Below, in pieces: positions 37,739 through 49,400 of a DNA stretch of 64,000 nucleotides (positions within the stretch are counted from its first letter, which is position 1; each line of letters opens with the position of its first letter). The position numbers and the translations under genes were made by a program. The notes below the pieces were generated by a model. That model was not told where the DNA came from. It worked only from the letters and a program-made list of their open reading frames with translations, and ran no database searches. Source of the stretch: Stercorarius parasiticus (Eukaryota; Chordata; Aves; Charadriiformes; Stercorariidae); assembly GCA_013396915.1 (NCBI GenBank), contig VWZL01000594.1, positions 1 through 64,000 of the forward strand. Reading direction: 5' to 3'.

Positions 37739-40700
37739 AGGTAATAGAAAACTTTCATTCCCTGAACCACACTGAATGCTTCACCTATTTTTTGCAAAAA
37801 ATGCTATTTTCTAACATGGGTATTCTTTCTTAGGCTTCATTCTGTGACCTGGGCAAGACAGGTAACTTGCCAGAAGATCTCTGATCACGTTTATCACGTC
37901 AGCCTGCTTCAGCCAAGATGTTAGCCTCCACTTTTCTCACTGGTACCTCCACATTTCTTCAGGGAGATATGTTTCTTAATTTCAGATGGATTCAGGACAC
38001 TCCTCCAATCGTTTTTGTCAGTGGTTAGCAGATTAGCTTTCACTCAGCCTCCCTCCACACTTCTCCAATCTTATAAGAACATTATTTCTTCTTACCAAGC
38101 CAGAGTATGCCTTCTGTATTTCAGGGATAAAAATCTGATACAAAAGCCCAAAGTAATTGTGCTGCATGTATTTAAACCCACAACTAACAGAAACACAATA
38201 TTTCTAGTGCCAGTGAAAAAGAGGCGCTGCAAGAGATACATCAGAAAAAGTAACACCCCTTGAAAATAAAGACATCTGCATTATTTTATGAAGGATAGAA
38301 TGTAAATAACAAATTCCCTACTATCTATCCCAGACTTTCTACTATTCATTCAGTCAGCTTGAAATTTGGGAGATTTTTTCTCCCTTGGAAGTAATATTCT
38401 CTGGTAAATGACCACACAACCCAGCACAGTGCATGTCAGCCCTATGGGAGATTACCACAACGTAAATCCATTTAACTCTGCCTGTTCTTTTATTTCCCCA
38501 AACACTTAGGAAAAACAAATTATCTACTTGCCAATGGAAGGACAGTATATTGATCATTTCTTGGGAAAGTCATTACGGGAATAATGATGGTTACTGTAAC
38601 TGACTACAGTTTTTTGTTCTTTGGGAAGGCAAGGGAGAATTTAGTTGGATGAACTGCCGTAACATTATGTTTCAAGTGCATTAGAAAAGTCTTCATATGT
38701 ACACAAACTATCTTTTTTTTCCAAAGCACGTAAGATATAGCACTTCTGCACCCCAAAATGCTCTGCTGAGTTGAGCAAAAGGGTATGGGGGTGCAGGGAG
38801 AGGTAGAGAAGAAACAATTTATACAATGCTGATTAAGAAAAAAAGGAATTCGCATCTTGTCCAAAGACTCTCTAGGCTGACAGGAAAAGACCTCAATCAA
38901 CTTTAACACAAGCTTTTGGCTGCTACAGCTTAAAGAAGGGAAAAAAGTTGTTGCGAGATAAACAGTGATGCGGTGTACAGAAAGGAAAGTTCTACAACAC
39001 AGACAAATACCTTCATCGTTGGGAAAACTGTTTGTATCAATATCTGTCTGAGACCACAGTCTTTTTATTTAGCTAGACACAGTTATTTCTATCGTCGTTT
39101 CTGTATTCACAAAAATTACAGTCAAGTATTTACTGCAATTTTTTTCAATGCTGATAACATGCAAAGACTAACTTTTAAAGTTAATGAAAGTCTTGCTGCT
39201 AAAAATGTAATTTCTGTAATTACCTGCAACTATTAATAATAATTCCCTTTATACTGATTTGAAGATGCATATCTGACATGTTTTCAAAGGCTAACTTGAA
39301 TTAAAATTTGACACAAAATACAGATATTATGGAAAAGAGGTTTTTTTTTAAATCTAAGACTAAGAAATATTTCATTACATTTTCAATAAGGTTCAAAAGA
39401 AAAAGATTTTTCAACAAAACATTAAGTAATTTATCTAATTAACAATCATCTTCTTCTTTATTTTGTAAAAATTGGAATGCTTTGTACATTTTGATGTTCC
39501 CAACCATGGTAATCATGAATTTTATTTTTTAATTATTTTTCTGCATTCTTATTGGTCAGAAGTAAACTTTTGTCCATAAATTATGGACAAAATTGTTTAA
39601 ATTGTATGCATGAATAAACAGCAATTTTTTAAACAATTATACATAATACCTTTTTTTTTAAAAAATGTTGTGCTTCTTCAAATGAAAAAAAATTCCTATT
39701 CATTATCTGCAATCCAAAATTGCCACATGGACAATTTGAAAATGAAGCTGTTGCTAAACAAGAATTGATGCTTGATTATCATCATTCTGTTTCTAAAGAA
39801 AAGACTTGCAAAAATAAAACAAATGTGTATTAAATCCAGCCTAAACACTAAGTACACTCAAATGCAGAAAACTAGTCTCTTTTAATAATGCTGATGCGAT
39901 GTGTGCAGAATTAACTCTGAACTGCCAGGTTTTCCTAAAAGTGAACTTTATTGTGGGCAGCTTTCTCTAAATGAATAATCTGTAAAATATTAAGTCATTT
40001 ATTTGACAAAGCAAAACACACATACACAAAAATAATTCTAGTATTTTCTAACTTCTGATACTTTACCTGATCTGTTACACTTCCTGAAGCCAATGTTACA
40101 GCTACCGTCCTTAATAAGAGGCTTCAGAATATGATTATTAACCATTTTTAGTCCAGGTGTTATCTGACATACATACACTTTTGTTTATTCCTACCAATAT
40201 TGGCTGAAAGATTAAAAAAAATTATTCACTTCCTTGGTAAGAGCTTCCTTAGGGTGTTATTTTACCAATCCAGATGTCAGACAGAAACAAATGTTCCATT
40301 TTGCCTTCCAGCTGCAAGTAAAGTCCTACTGAGTCAGTTCTTTGTTATATAAACGAGGCAGGTAGGTGTTAAGTACAAAGAATAGCACAGATGAACAATT
40401 TCCTTCTGTGGAAAGTTAAATTAATTGCAATTCAGCAAATTTATTATGCCTATAACAAATGTAGGTCTATTTAAGTTGACTGGGAAATACTGTATGTGAA
40501 ACGTAATTTCCTTCCGCTATTGCTTTAAAATTATATAAAACATACACGCCAAATTCATTTATTCTAAATGATGACTCACTGCAACCTGATAATACTTCTG
40601 ACCTGTCATTTAGGCAATATCTTTCTTATTCCCAGCAATCTCTCAAAGGCGTGCTGTGCAATGGCCTATATGCAATAACACTTCATCTTAAATATATGTT

Positions 40701-42382
40701 GAATTTCAATGTGTTTCACTTCTTTGTACAAACTAAGCTGAAAACTTTATTTACATATGCAGCGCTACTTTCATTGTACGTCTGGAGAAAAGATGACAAT
40801 ACCTACTTTTCATGCTACCACAACACAAAGCTTAGACTTGCCCTTCTCTCTCCCCAGGAAAGTTCCAAAATGTGATCCATTCAAGCATAAGTGTTCTGCC
40901 TTTACCTATATAGCTTAATATCATCTGAAAAAAAAAGATATATCAAGGTTGGGCAAATTGATTCAGTCTCAAATAAATCTATCCAATGGATGGATTTAAT
41001 GCTGCTCATCTATAAGCAGTAGTTATGTATGTCAGTGATGAGTTTATTTTAGCCCACGTTCCCTTCACTGATACGAAAAAACTCCTAGGAGCCTACATAC
41101 CCCTTACATAGCACGAAGGATGTAGCAGGCAAACAATTAGAGGGATACATTTTTAAAAGTCAGAGAGTGATTTTGATAGAAAATATGGAGAAAAATTTTA
41201 GAGACTTTGAAATAGGCTTTCCTTTTTTTTCCCCCTGAATAAAGCAATTTTTTTTAGCTTTTTAATACAATGAACAAAAATTTAAGCATCGTTTTGATAA
41301 AAACATTCCCTGTTTTTTTCCTATCCACAAGACTCTATAAGTTTCACCAATAAGGTTTGGATGGAAACAGGAGCTGTTTTCAATTTTTGTTAAGAACTGA
41401 ACAAAAAAGATCCATATTTGCTGAGCTTTGTAAATCAGAATAATGATAGTCAAGTATTGTACTTAGCTTCCAAGAAAAATATAGAAATTGCAACTTGAAA
41501 AGAGAGGTGAAAAAAGAAGAGACGGGGGGTGACACTGCGTCATAGATACACCAAACTGGAAACAATACAAATAGTTTTTGACACTAGAGAAACTTCAATC
41601 ACTGTTTTTTTTAAAGGTTACATCCCTTATGCCCTTGCTGCCACCAAATTAAGTGTAGACCCCATTTAGCTGCTCTACTAGTGCTAAATACACAGATCAT
41701 CTTAAACAATGGTGGCACGGAAAGGAATACAGGTAAACGCGGTGCAAGTCAAGCATTGAATATTGCCAGTGGTTGCCGGGGAATAGACAGGAGGCAGCAG
41801 ACCTGTAAACATAATTAATAAAACAAAACATTTTAAAAAGCATGTACTTTTTGTTCTTTAAACCTTCCATCTGAGTTACACAAAAGAAAAGGGCTATTTA
41901 AAGTGACAAGGAAAACTATTTAGACGGAGGTGTTCCCATTCTGTTTGCACAGAAGCATATCCTTGGGTCAACATTTGTGAAATACAGCCACACTAAACAA
42001 TAAGCCGATTCTGAGTCTTGTCAAGCATATATTCTCCTCATAGGACTTAACATTATGCCTGCTGGTGTACCCATACATAGAAAAAATGCTAATACTCAAT
42101 AAGTACCATGTGTCAATTTGACTTAAAAGTATGCTTGATAAGTAAACCAATCAAAAGTACATTATTACATTTATTTTACAATGGAAGCATCTGATGCAAC
42201 ATCTTTGCTACACATGATGTTCAGCTTTGAGCTATGGAAATCTATCTGTTCAACTAGTCTGTTTTATTTCCATTGTCACTCAGTGCAAAGCCTTCTACAG
42301 ACCACAGCATGCAACTTATTTTTAGTAGGTCACAGCTCTGGAGCAAGGACCCTACTAAACCACCACAAATATTTTCCTGGGT
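37739..42382. other. Unique AT-rich non-coding DNA
   Basis: No supported gene. A cluster of AT-rich inverted repeats lies at 39568-39638. A MIR-like snatch near 37849-37880 (CTGTGACCTGGGCAAGACA) is too short to call. Confidence 0.5.
39568..39592. repeat. Perfect 25-bp palindrome
   Basis: Arms TTTTGTCCATAA (39568-39579) and TTATGGACAAAA (39581-39592) are exact reverse complements around a single A at 39580. A second, 11-bp inverted repeat (AATTGTTTAAA at 39591-39601 against TTTAAACAATT at 39628-39638) begins where it ends. Function unknown. Confidence 0.9.
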
Positions 42383-42960
42383 TGTACTGGTTTTGGCTGG
42401 GATAGAGTTAAATTTCTTCATAGTAGCTCATATGGTGCTATGTTTTGGATTTGTGACCAAAACAGTGTTGATAACACAGAGATATTTTAGCTATTGCTGA
42501 GCAGCACCTTGCACAGCATCAAGACCTTTTCTGCTTCTCGTACTACCTTGTCAGTGAGTAGGCTGGGGGTGGGCAAGAAGGTTGGAGGGGACACAGCTGG
42601 GACAGCTGACCCCAACTGACCAAAGGGATATCCCAGACCATATGTCACTGTGCTCAGCAATGAAAGCTCTGGGGAAGAAGGAGGAAGGGGGAATGTTTGC
42701 AGTTACAGTGTTTGTCTTCCCAAGTACCTGTCACGTGTGAGAAGCCCTGCTTTCCTGGAGATGGCTGAACACCTGCCTGGTGATGGGGAGTAATGAATAA
42801 ATTCCTTATTTAGCTTCGCTTGTGTGTGCAGCTGCTTTATCTATTAAATTGTCTTTATTTCAACCTACAAGTTTTCTTACTTTTACCCTTCCAGTTCTTT
42901 CCCCCAGCTCACTGTGGGGACAGTGAGTGAGCAGCTGCCCTCTGGGGTTACACCATGACA
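42383..42960 (+). mobile_element. Solo LTR, avian ERVL type
   Basis: A 578-bp LTR opening TGTACTGGTTTTGGCTGGG and closing GGGGTTACACCATGACA, so it keeps the TG...CA ends. Between them lie GGGGACACAGCTGGGACAGC, GACCAAAGGGATATCCCAGA, TTGTCTTCCCAAGTACC and CTATTAAATTGTCTTTATTT, in the order of a very common avian ERVL LTR. ATTAAA at 42843-42848 would be the polyadenylation signal. The TATA box, usually ATATAAAGC in the family, reads CAATGAAAGC near 42657 and looks destroyed. No internal retroviral sequence is attached. Five-base flanks TGGGT and CCGGT match at three positions, so a target duplication is not clear. Confidence 0.88.
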
Positions 42961-45479
42961 CCGGTGCTACTGCTACCAGGCTGCAGTCAATCAGCATGAC
43001 AGCACGTTACACCAATTTTTAGTATTTATGATATTGGCTATAGATGGATCAGAGTTTTGTTATGGAGTTTGAGTTCATCATAATTGCACCAGATAGTTCA
43101 AATTAGTATCCTCAGGCAATTAAACTAGTATTGTGACAGCGGAATGCCATAAAAAAAAGCTGAAGCTACAATGTGATTTCACTAACAATACTGGATGTAG
43201 AACCTTTTATTTAAGGCCTTCTGCTGCAACCCCTTAACAAAACTGCAAAAATCACCCTTAACCTTTAAAATTTCTATGAGAACAAATCAGAAGAAAGCAT
43301 GACGTGATTCTACTCAGCATTGTACAAAAAAGAATCCTGAAAATGGTTTATGCCTTAAAGACCTCATAAATTTGGATGTTAAAAAAAGTGCAACAGGAGA
43401 GACCTGTAAATTGGAGGACAGCCGCGTTAAGTACTGACACCCAAGCAACCCTGTGTCAGATGGCAATCTGTCAATAGAACAGGAACAGAACCGAAGTATG
43501 ATACAAAGGATTACTCTTCAGAGAATAAACGTGTATCTTTGTGATTTCTGGTGTAGAGAGAGAGACAGGAGACAGTCCTTCTTGTGAAGCTAAACAAAGG
43601 GAGAAGTCAAGGCGTGTTTAGTTTTGCAGCATTACTGCAGCAACACAAGTAGCTGATGTAACTTTCAAAATTTTTTGAAGTTCATCAATAACTGCCCATA
43701 TCGCTGAGCTGTGGGTGCTTGTAGCGTGTGGACCTTGATTCACTGAGGTCCAAGCACTGAGGTGCCTGGAAGATGTCCTAAATAGGTATCGCAGAGGGAA
43801 ACATTTGAATGGGTGGCTATGCTTAGCATTACATTTTCTACGTGAAAAGGGGTTGCTGGACATCGGCTTGAGAGTTATTCTGGTATCATGTTATCACCTA
43901 TAGCCTAGGTCTTCTGAAGAGCAGCTGATATTTGAATTCCCATTCCATTCAGGTATGCTGACTTCCCAATTAAAAACTGCAAGGAGCTCTCTTCATCATA
44001 TGATGACAAAAACTGCCTGGAAGATATTCAGGATTACATACCAGAAAATCAGAATATGGATATATGCTACACAGCTAACAACAAAGAAAAAGAGAGTCTG
44101 ATTTATCAAGGAGGACTTAGAAGTCCTTGAGAAAGGAACAGGAGAGAAATGAGGGCAGAAAAGAACTAGTATGTATGGTGGCTGAATACGCTTCAGACAG
44201 TGAGTTAGTTATAGGGATAGATTGTTGGCCTTACTCTCGGCAGAAAGAACAACTGGACTATGAAATGACTGCACTACTAAAATAGCATTTCAAAAGGTTG
44301 AAATGATAGCAGTGTAAAATTTAAATTATCTAGAGAAATAGAGCCCAGATTGCATCTATTTGAAGTAATAAGACCAGGGGGCACAATATGCTAGACTACC
44401 TGAAATGTGACTAAATTCAACATATATATCTAGTTGCAGGGGAATAGAAAGAAAGCGACAGAATAGGTGGGATTTAAGGCAGAGAATAATCTCAGCAACA
44501 CAAATTTGATTAAAAAAAGAAGTTAAGTTAGGAAGAAGACATATACTGTCAAGGCTGGGTACAGTTAAAACCATATGGAAGCAAACAGAATGAGGTGGAA
44601 AAGTGAGAATAAGTGAAATGGGAGGAATTGAGAATGATTAACTGAACATACAGATAGTATTGACACTGATTATAGGAGTTGGAAAGTAAATAATACATTG
44701 CTGCAATGCCACAGCTATGTGACATTTGGCTGGAAAGGTAGATTGACAAAAGAACTGAGAAAAAGTCTTACTGTAACTTATAAATATCAGTGAAGGAGGC
44801 TGAGTGAAAGATATACAAACAGAAATTAAATTAGAATCTCAGCATGGATGAGGAGGAATAAAAGCAGCCAGTCAAATAAAAATAGAACAGAAAATAGAGA
44901 TGAATTGCAGGCAGGTCTTTAAAATACACAGGATATGAGCAGCTCGATGAAGAGAGACAGTGGGACCATTATAGGACAAGCATGACATCGTGGTGACAGA
45001 CGAAATCAAGTTGCTGAGAGGTTGCATGAATTCTCTGCCTATTTTTTAAAAACCAAAAGCTGAAGGTGATCCCTGAGAGGGAGATCTTTCTGATACAGAA
45101 GTGCTTTACTTACTATTTTCATTACCACAGGGTAAAAGAACACTTGATTATGGGGCATGACTTCAGGCCTGAAGTAAATATTTAATACCTTGGAATCAAT
45201 TAAATAGTTCAGTGTGCTGGTGACCAGGACCTGAAAGAGGCACTGAAACAATTAGAAGGGCAAAGGCCCAGAAATTAATGAGGGAAACAGGTAAACCTTC
45301 AGTGGGTGGTTTTGTCATTCACACACCACTGAATGAGTTCTAGGAGATAGCCAATATGTGCAGATATCCCCGCAGGTAAGAAAAAACCCCAACAAGATTA
45401 AGGTATGATTCTGTCTTCAGCCACGAGGACACACTAATAAGAGAAAAGGATTATATACAAGATGCAGTGAAGTAAGGGC
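42961..45479. other. Unique non-coding DNA
   Basis: No recognisable gene, RNA or transposon. Open frames do not exceed about 80 codons. Confidence 0.5.
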
Positions 45480-45980
45480 CAGCCAGGCCAGATCCATGAA
45501 AAGAGGATTGCACCTGTCAGACATGCTTGAGTTCCTCCAAGCACATTATTGAACTGGAAGGAAAAAATGCGAAGTAATGGATACAATTTGTCTGAAGTGA
45601 AAAACAGTCTCACAGTGTAAAATTCATGTCTGTGGTGAGGTTTGATTGCTCGTGTCAAGAGTGCCACAGCAGAAAAGAATTATTAAAATGAATTAAAGCC
45701 TACCTACAGACAAAATAAAAGGTCTTAGCAAGAAGCAATTATCAGAAATGGAGGCAGATAAAAAGTGAACCTACCTGTGCCGCAAAGCTCAGTCTTGGAT
45801 TTGGGTTTTTATTCCTTACATATGAGTATCCAAGGTGATGACATAATTTCCAAGTACAATGGAACAAAGGAAATCCTTTCAAGAAGCAGACGCAATATCT
45901 TCATTGACTAGGCAGGGTTACGAGGTGAACTGAAAGTGTCTCCTTAACTGTCATAATATGCAGATGATAGGTCTCACAAG
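45480..45980 (+). mobile_element. Possible very old CR1/L3-like LINE relic
   Basis: Scattered words in the order expected for a LINE reverse transcriptase are seen on the plus strand: ACCTGTCAGACATGCTTGAG (near 45512), then CAAAGCTCAGTCTTGGATTT (near 45784, like the QGSVLG block) and TATGCAGATGATAGG (near 45957, like the ADD catalytic block). The spacing between the last two is longer than in CR1, and no frame is conserved. This may be coincidence; a translated profile search would settle it. Confidence 0.25.
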
Positions 45981-46378
45981 AAAACGTGCAGTAAATTGAA
46001 AATTATAACTACTGTAAGAAAAGAGAAAGTGACTTATGTAGGAACAACGAAAGCCCTCTTCAAAAGAAAACAGCGCTACAGCAAAGGAGATCATCTTATT
46101 TCTGCCAGCTATAAAACAGCAAACACACACACATACCCCTCCAGCCCTCAAACTCTGATAATTATTTCCAGCCCACACAAGCGTTACTGAAAGAATGTGG
46201 TGCTTCCTATGGAATTCTTATGGAATAGTTCTCGGGGAAAAGTTGCATTGAGCGTAGCTTGTTTTAACATATCTAAGATACCTTTATATTAATTAGAACA
46301 AGTATCAGTATTCACATAGCCACTATTTTCCTTAATCACAATTTGATCTGCTCCCACCCCACTGATCCATATTACAGT

Positions 46379-46409
46379 TACGAACACGGCAATTAAAGCT
46401 GTGTTCGTA
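46379..46409 (+). repeat. 12-bp hairpin with AATTAAA loop
   Basis: Arms TACGAACACGGC (46379-46390) and GCTGTGTTCGTA (46398-46409) pair along all 12 positions as plus-strand RNA, with one G:U wobble. The loop is AATTAAA. The arms contain three CpGs, unusual for this AT-rich DNA. No known function recognised. Confidence 0.8.
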
Positions 46410-49400
46410 TCTTAGAGATATGCACAGCCAAGGGCTACCAAGACTCTCGAGTCTATTTTTCAATCTGCTCCACAAGTTTCAAATCACGTTGTAATTAATT
46501 TCTACCACAGCAAAATTTTCAGTGCTTTACAGACAGGAGAGGAAAAAAGAGTTAAAAGCAACACAAGAAAAAACCAAGAGAAAACGTCAGCTGCAGAAGG
46601 TTCTTGACTTCTGCTTCTCATCCTTCCATCTTCTGTGAAGAGTTTAAGGAAAGACTGACTGAACTGTTTGCAACTAACTCTTGCTGGTTGCTGTAAGAAA
46701 ATAAGATCAATTTTTAAGAACAGAGTAAAGCCTCAGGTAATGTAGTAAAAGAAGTGATCCTGCCCTGACAGCCAGGAGGCCCGTACGACCAGATAAGCTA
46801 CATCTTTTATTTCTGTATTACTGCGCTAAATTTATCCAAAGCACCTTTGGGAGGGGTGGATGTCTCAGACAAATTGGCAGGTATAGTAGGCATGGGTTTT
46901 GTTCTCCATCCTTTACAGACAGTTATAATTTTTGTAACAGAGAAGTTAGTGGTAAGAAAATTAAATGCAGCTCCACCCAAATAAAATGTTTTTAGGACAA
47001 TATATTGATTAAATTAAATTTTCATCAGAAAAAGTAAAAATAAATCAACTTCCTTTTTCTGATAATGTAATTTTTTCCTGACAATGTAATTCTGATAATT
47101 TAAACCATCATTTAGATATCCTTTTTTGACTGCTGTAAAATAGATTTAAGTGTAACACTATGATGATTTTAGCATAATATAAATGTGGAAAAAAACATAT
47201 TAAAAATCAAACACTTTTGATTTATGACTAAAAATATTCCAAAATTTTATTCTGTAGAAAATTTAATTTTATTCTTCCAGTTTGAAATGAAAAGTAAAGT
47301 TTTCTGCATTTGATATTCCAGGCCTATAGAAAGCACCACTTCTTCCTTGCACAGAATGCAAATGCTCACGTAAAGAGGTGCAAGGAAAAGTAAAAAGAAT
47401 AGGCCACAGGAGTGAGGGAAAATAAATAAAAAGGGAGCACAGCAAGAAGATGAACTGAAACCAGGTATCAGTGAGAAAGAAGCAAAGGAGAAAGGGAAAA
47501 AGAAATGTCAAACACGGAGAGAGAAAAACAAGTAAAAAAATGCATATGCCCAGTAATGACCAAAAAATTTCCAATCTTCATCACTCATTAAAAGTCTGAG
47601 TCCGAAATCATTCATCAGAAACTGTGTGAGCACCTGTTTTTCGACACACAGAGGTGGAGTAACCACTTGTTTCTCTTCGTTTATGTTAGCATAAGTAAGA
47701 GAAGCATTTTAAATGCCAGGCTATGGAATGAGATTACGTTACTGAAATCTTAGTGCAGAATTGTAAAAATATAGTACATAAAATTATAATACATAACTAT
47801 GTTTATGAATAGGAAGTTACATTTTATTTCTCTAGATTATCTCTCCACCTTTATTTTAAACGCTGTATGTGAAGTTTGACATATTTTTGGTCTCGCAACC
47901 CCAGTGAACACCAGTGTGCTGATTTTAAAGAGATAAATAGGTGAAAGTGGCCTAATTGGACATTTTCCTGCATATCCCCTAAGGCAAAAGAAACTACAGA
48001 ATTTGGATGGTAGGCTTGCAAAATGCCTAGTTTCTGAAAAGAGAAATTAAATCGTAGTAGCACTTTTACATTAAGTAGATAATTCTGCTATGAGATAGAT
48101 TTCTGCGTGAGCTGTACGCCGTTTATAAGGTCTAAAGAAGTGACCCTCACTTAAATGCAGAATACTTCACATTTAGCAAATAATGGGCATTCTGCACCTG
48201 GGCTGTTCAACTGGGCATTAGATAACAGAGATTTAACTTTGTCTTCTAAACCGTAGTAACCAAACCATCTGAGCCAGCACAGATTGTTTAGTATTGCTGC
48301 TGCTGCTATAGATTGGCCCCAAAATCTTGCTTTCCAAAACCACGTGAGATTGGGGAAGGATATAAAACACAAATTCCTGGGAATACTCCTAAAGACCACC
48401 ATATCTAATATTATACTCTTCTTTAAAAAGGTCATTCATATCTGTGAACCTTGCCTGACCTAATACACTCAAGCTGTCTAGAATTAAACTGTAAATCTAG
48501 GCCTACTATGCTCAGTAGCAAACCTCTCCCTACATCACTGGCTTTCATGAAACCACGATGACACCGAATCAGCCAAGGTGCCTTTTCATGTCATCATGCT
48601 GAAAAACATTTAATATTCAAGCAATATGAATGCTAAAATATTACTACTGAAAATATACAGTATGACAAACAAATCAGGAGCACACTAGTGTTTTCTACTT
48701 TATGTGGTACAGTTAATTAAATATAATAAGCCTCTGTATATTATTTCCCATTCACTTCTGAACATGCTACTTGAAAAGAAGAATTCCATTTTTTCAAGAA
48801 TATCATCAGCTTGAGAGCAAGGAAAGCTACATTAAGGGCTGACATTCCTTTTAAGAGAAAAACAGCTTGTGTCTATATTGTTCATCACTCTTCATCTGCA
48901 CAAGCCTGGAGAGAAGTATCATTTTCCAGATTATCACCCTGTTAGCACAAGGAAGGAGAAAGTATAATGTATCATAGATTATAAAATATAATTAAAGCTG
49001 GCACAGAAGAAACATCATTAAAATTATGTCAGCCTGCTGTAAAAAAAAAAGCCCATTAATTATAATGGGGCGGAGGGATAGGAAGAAAGTGGCAAGTAAC
49101 AAACTTATCTTTAGATGCTCCAATTAATTTCACCCATAAAACTGTCAGTACACCATGGCACATATAAATTCCATAAATACAATTTGGATGACTTTGCAAT
49201 GACGGCAGTCATGAATAATGTGACCACTAAGTATCCTAGGACTGCATATGAAGATTAAAACCTAAGGTCACAAGTTACGATCGCAGAGCAAGTACTGAAT
49301 GAGGTATTTGCATAACTGCTAGGATCAATTTGGAGCCACTTTTGAGCAGACTGAAAGAATGGAGAAAAAGTTACAGAAGAATCCCTGGAACAGGCAAAAA

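Noticed and set aside
37849..37880. MIR-like phrase CTGTGACCTGGGCAAGACA
   Set aside because: Only about 20 bases match and the neighbouring MIR core is missing.
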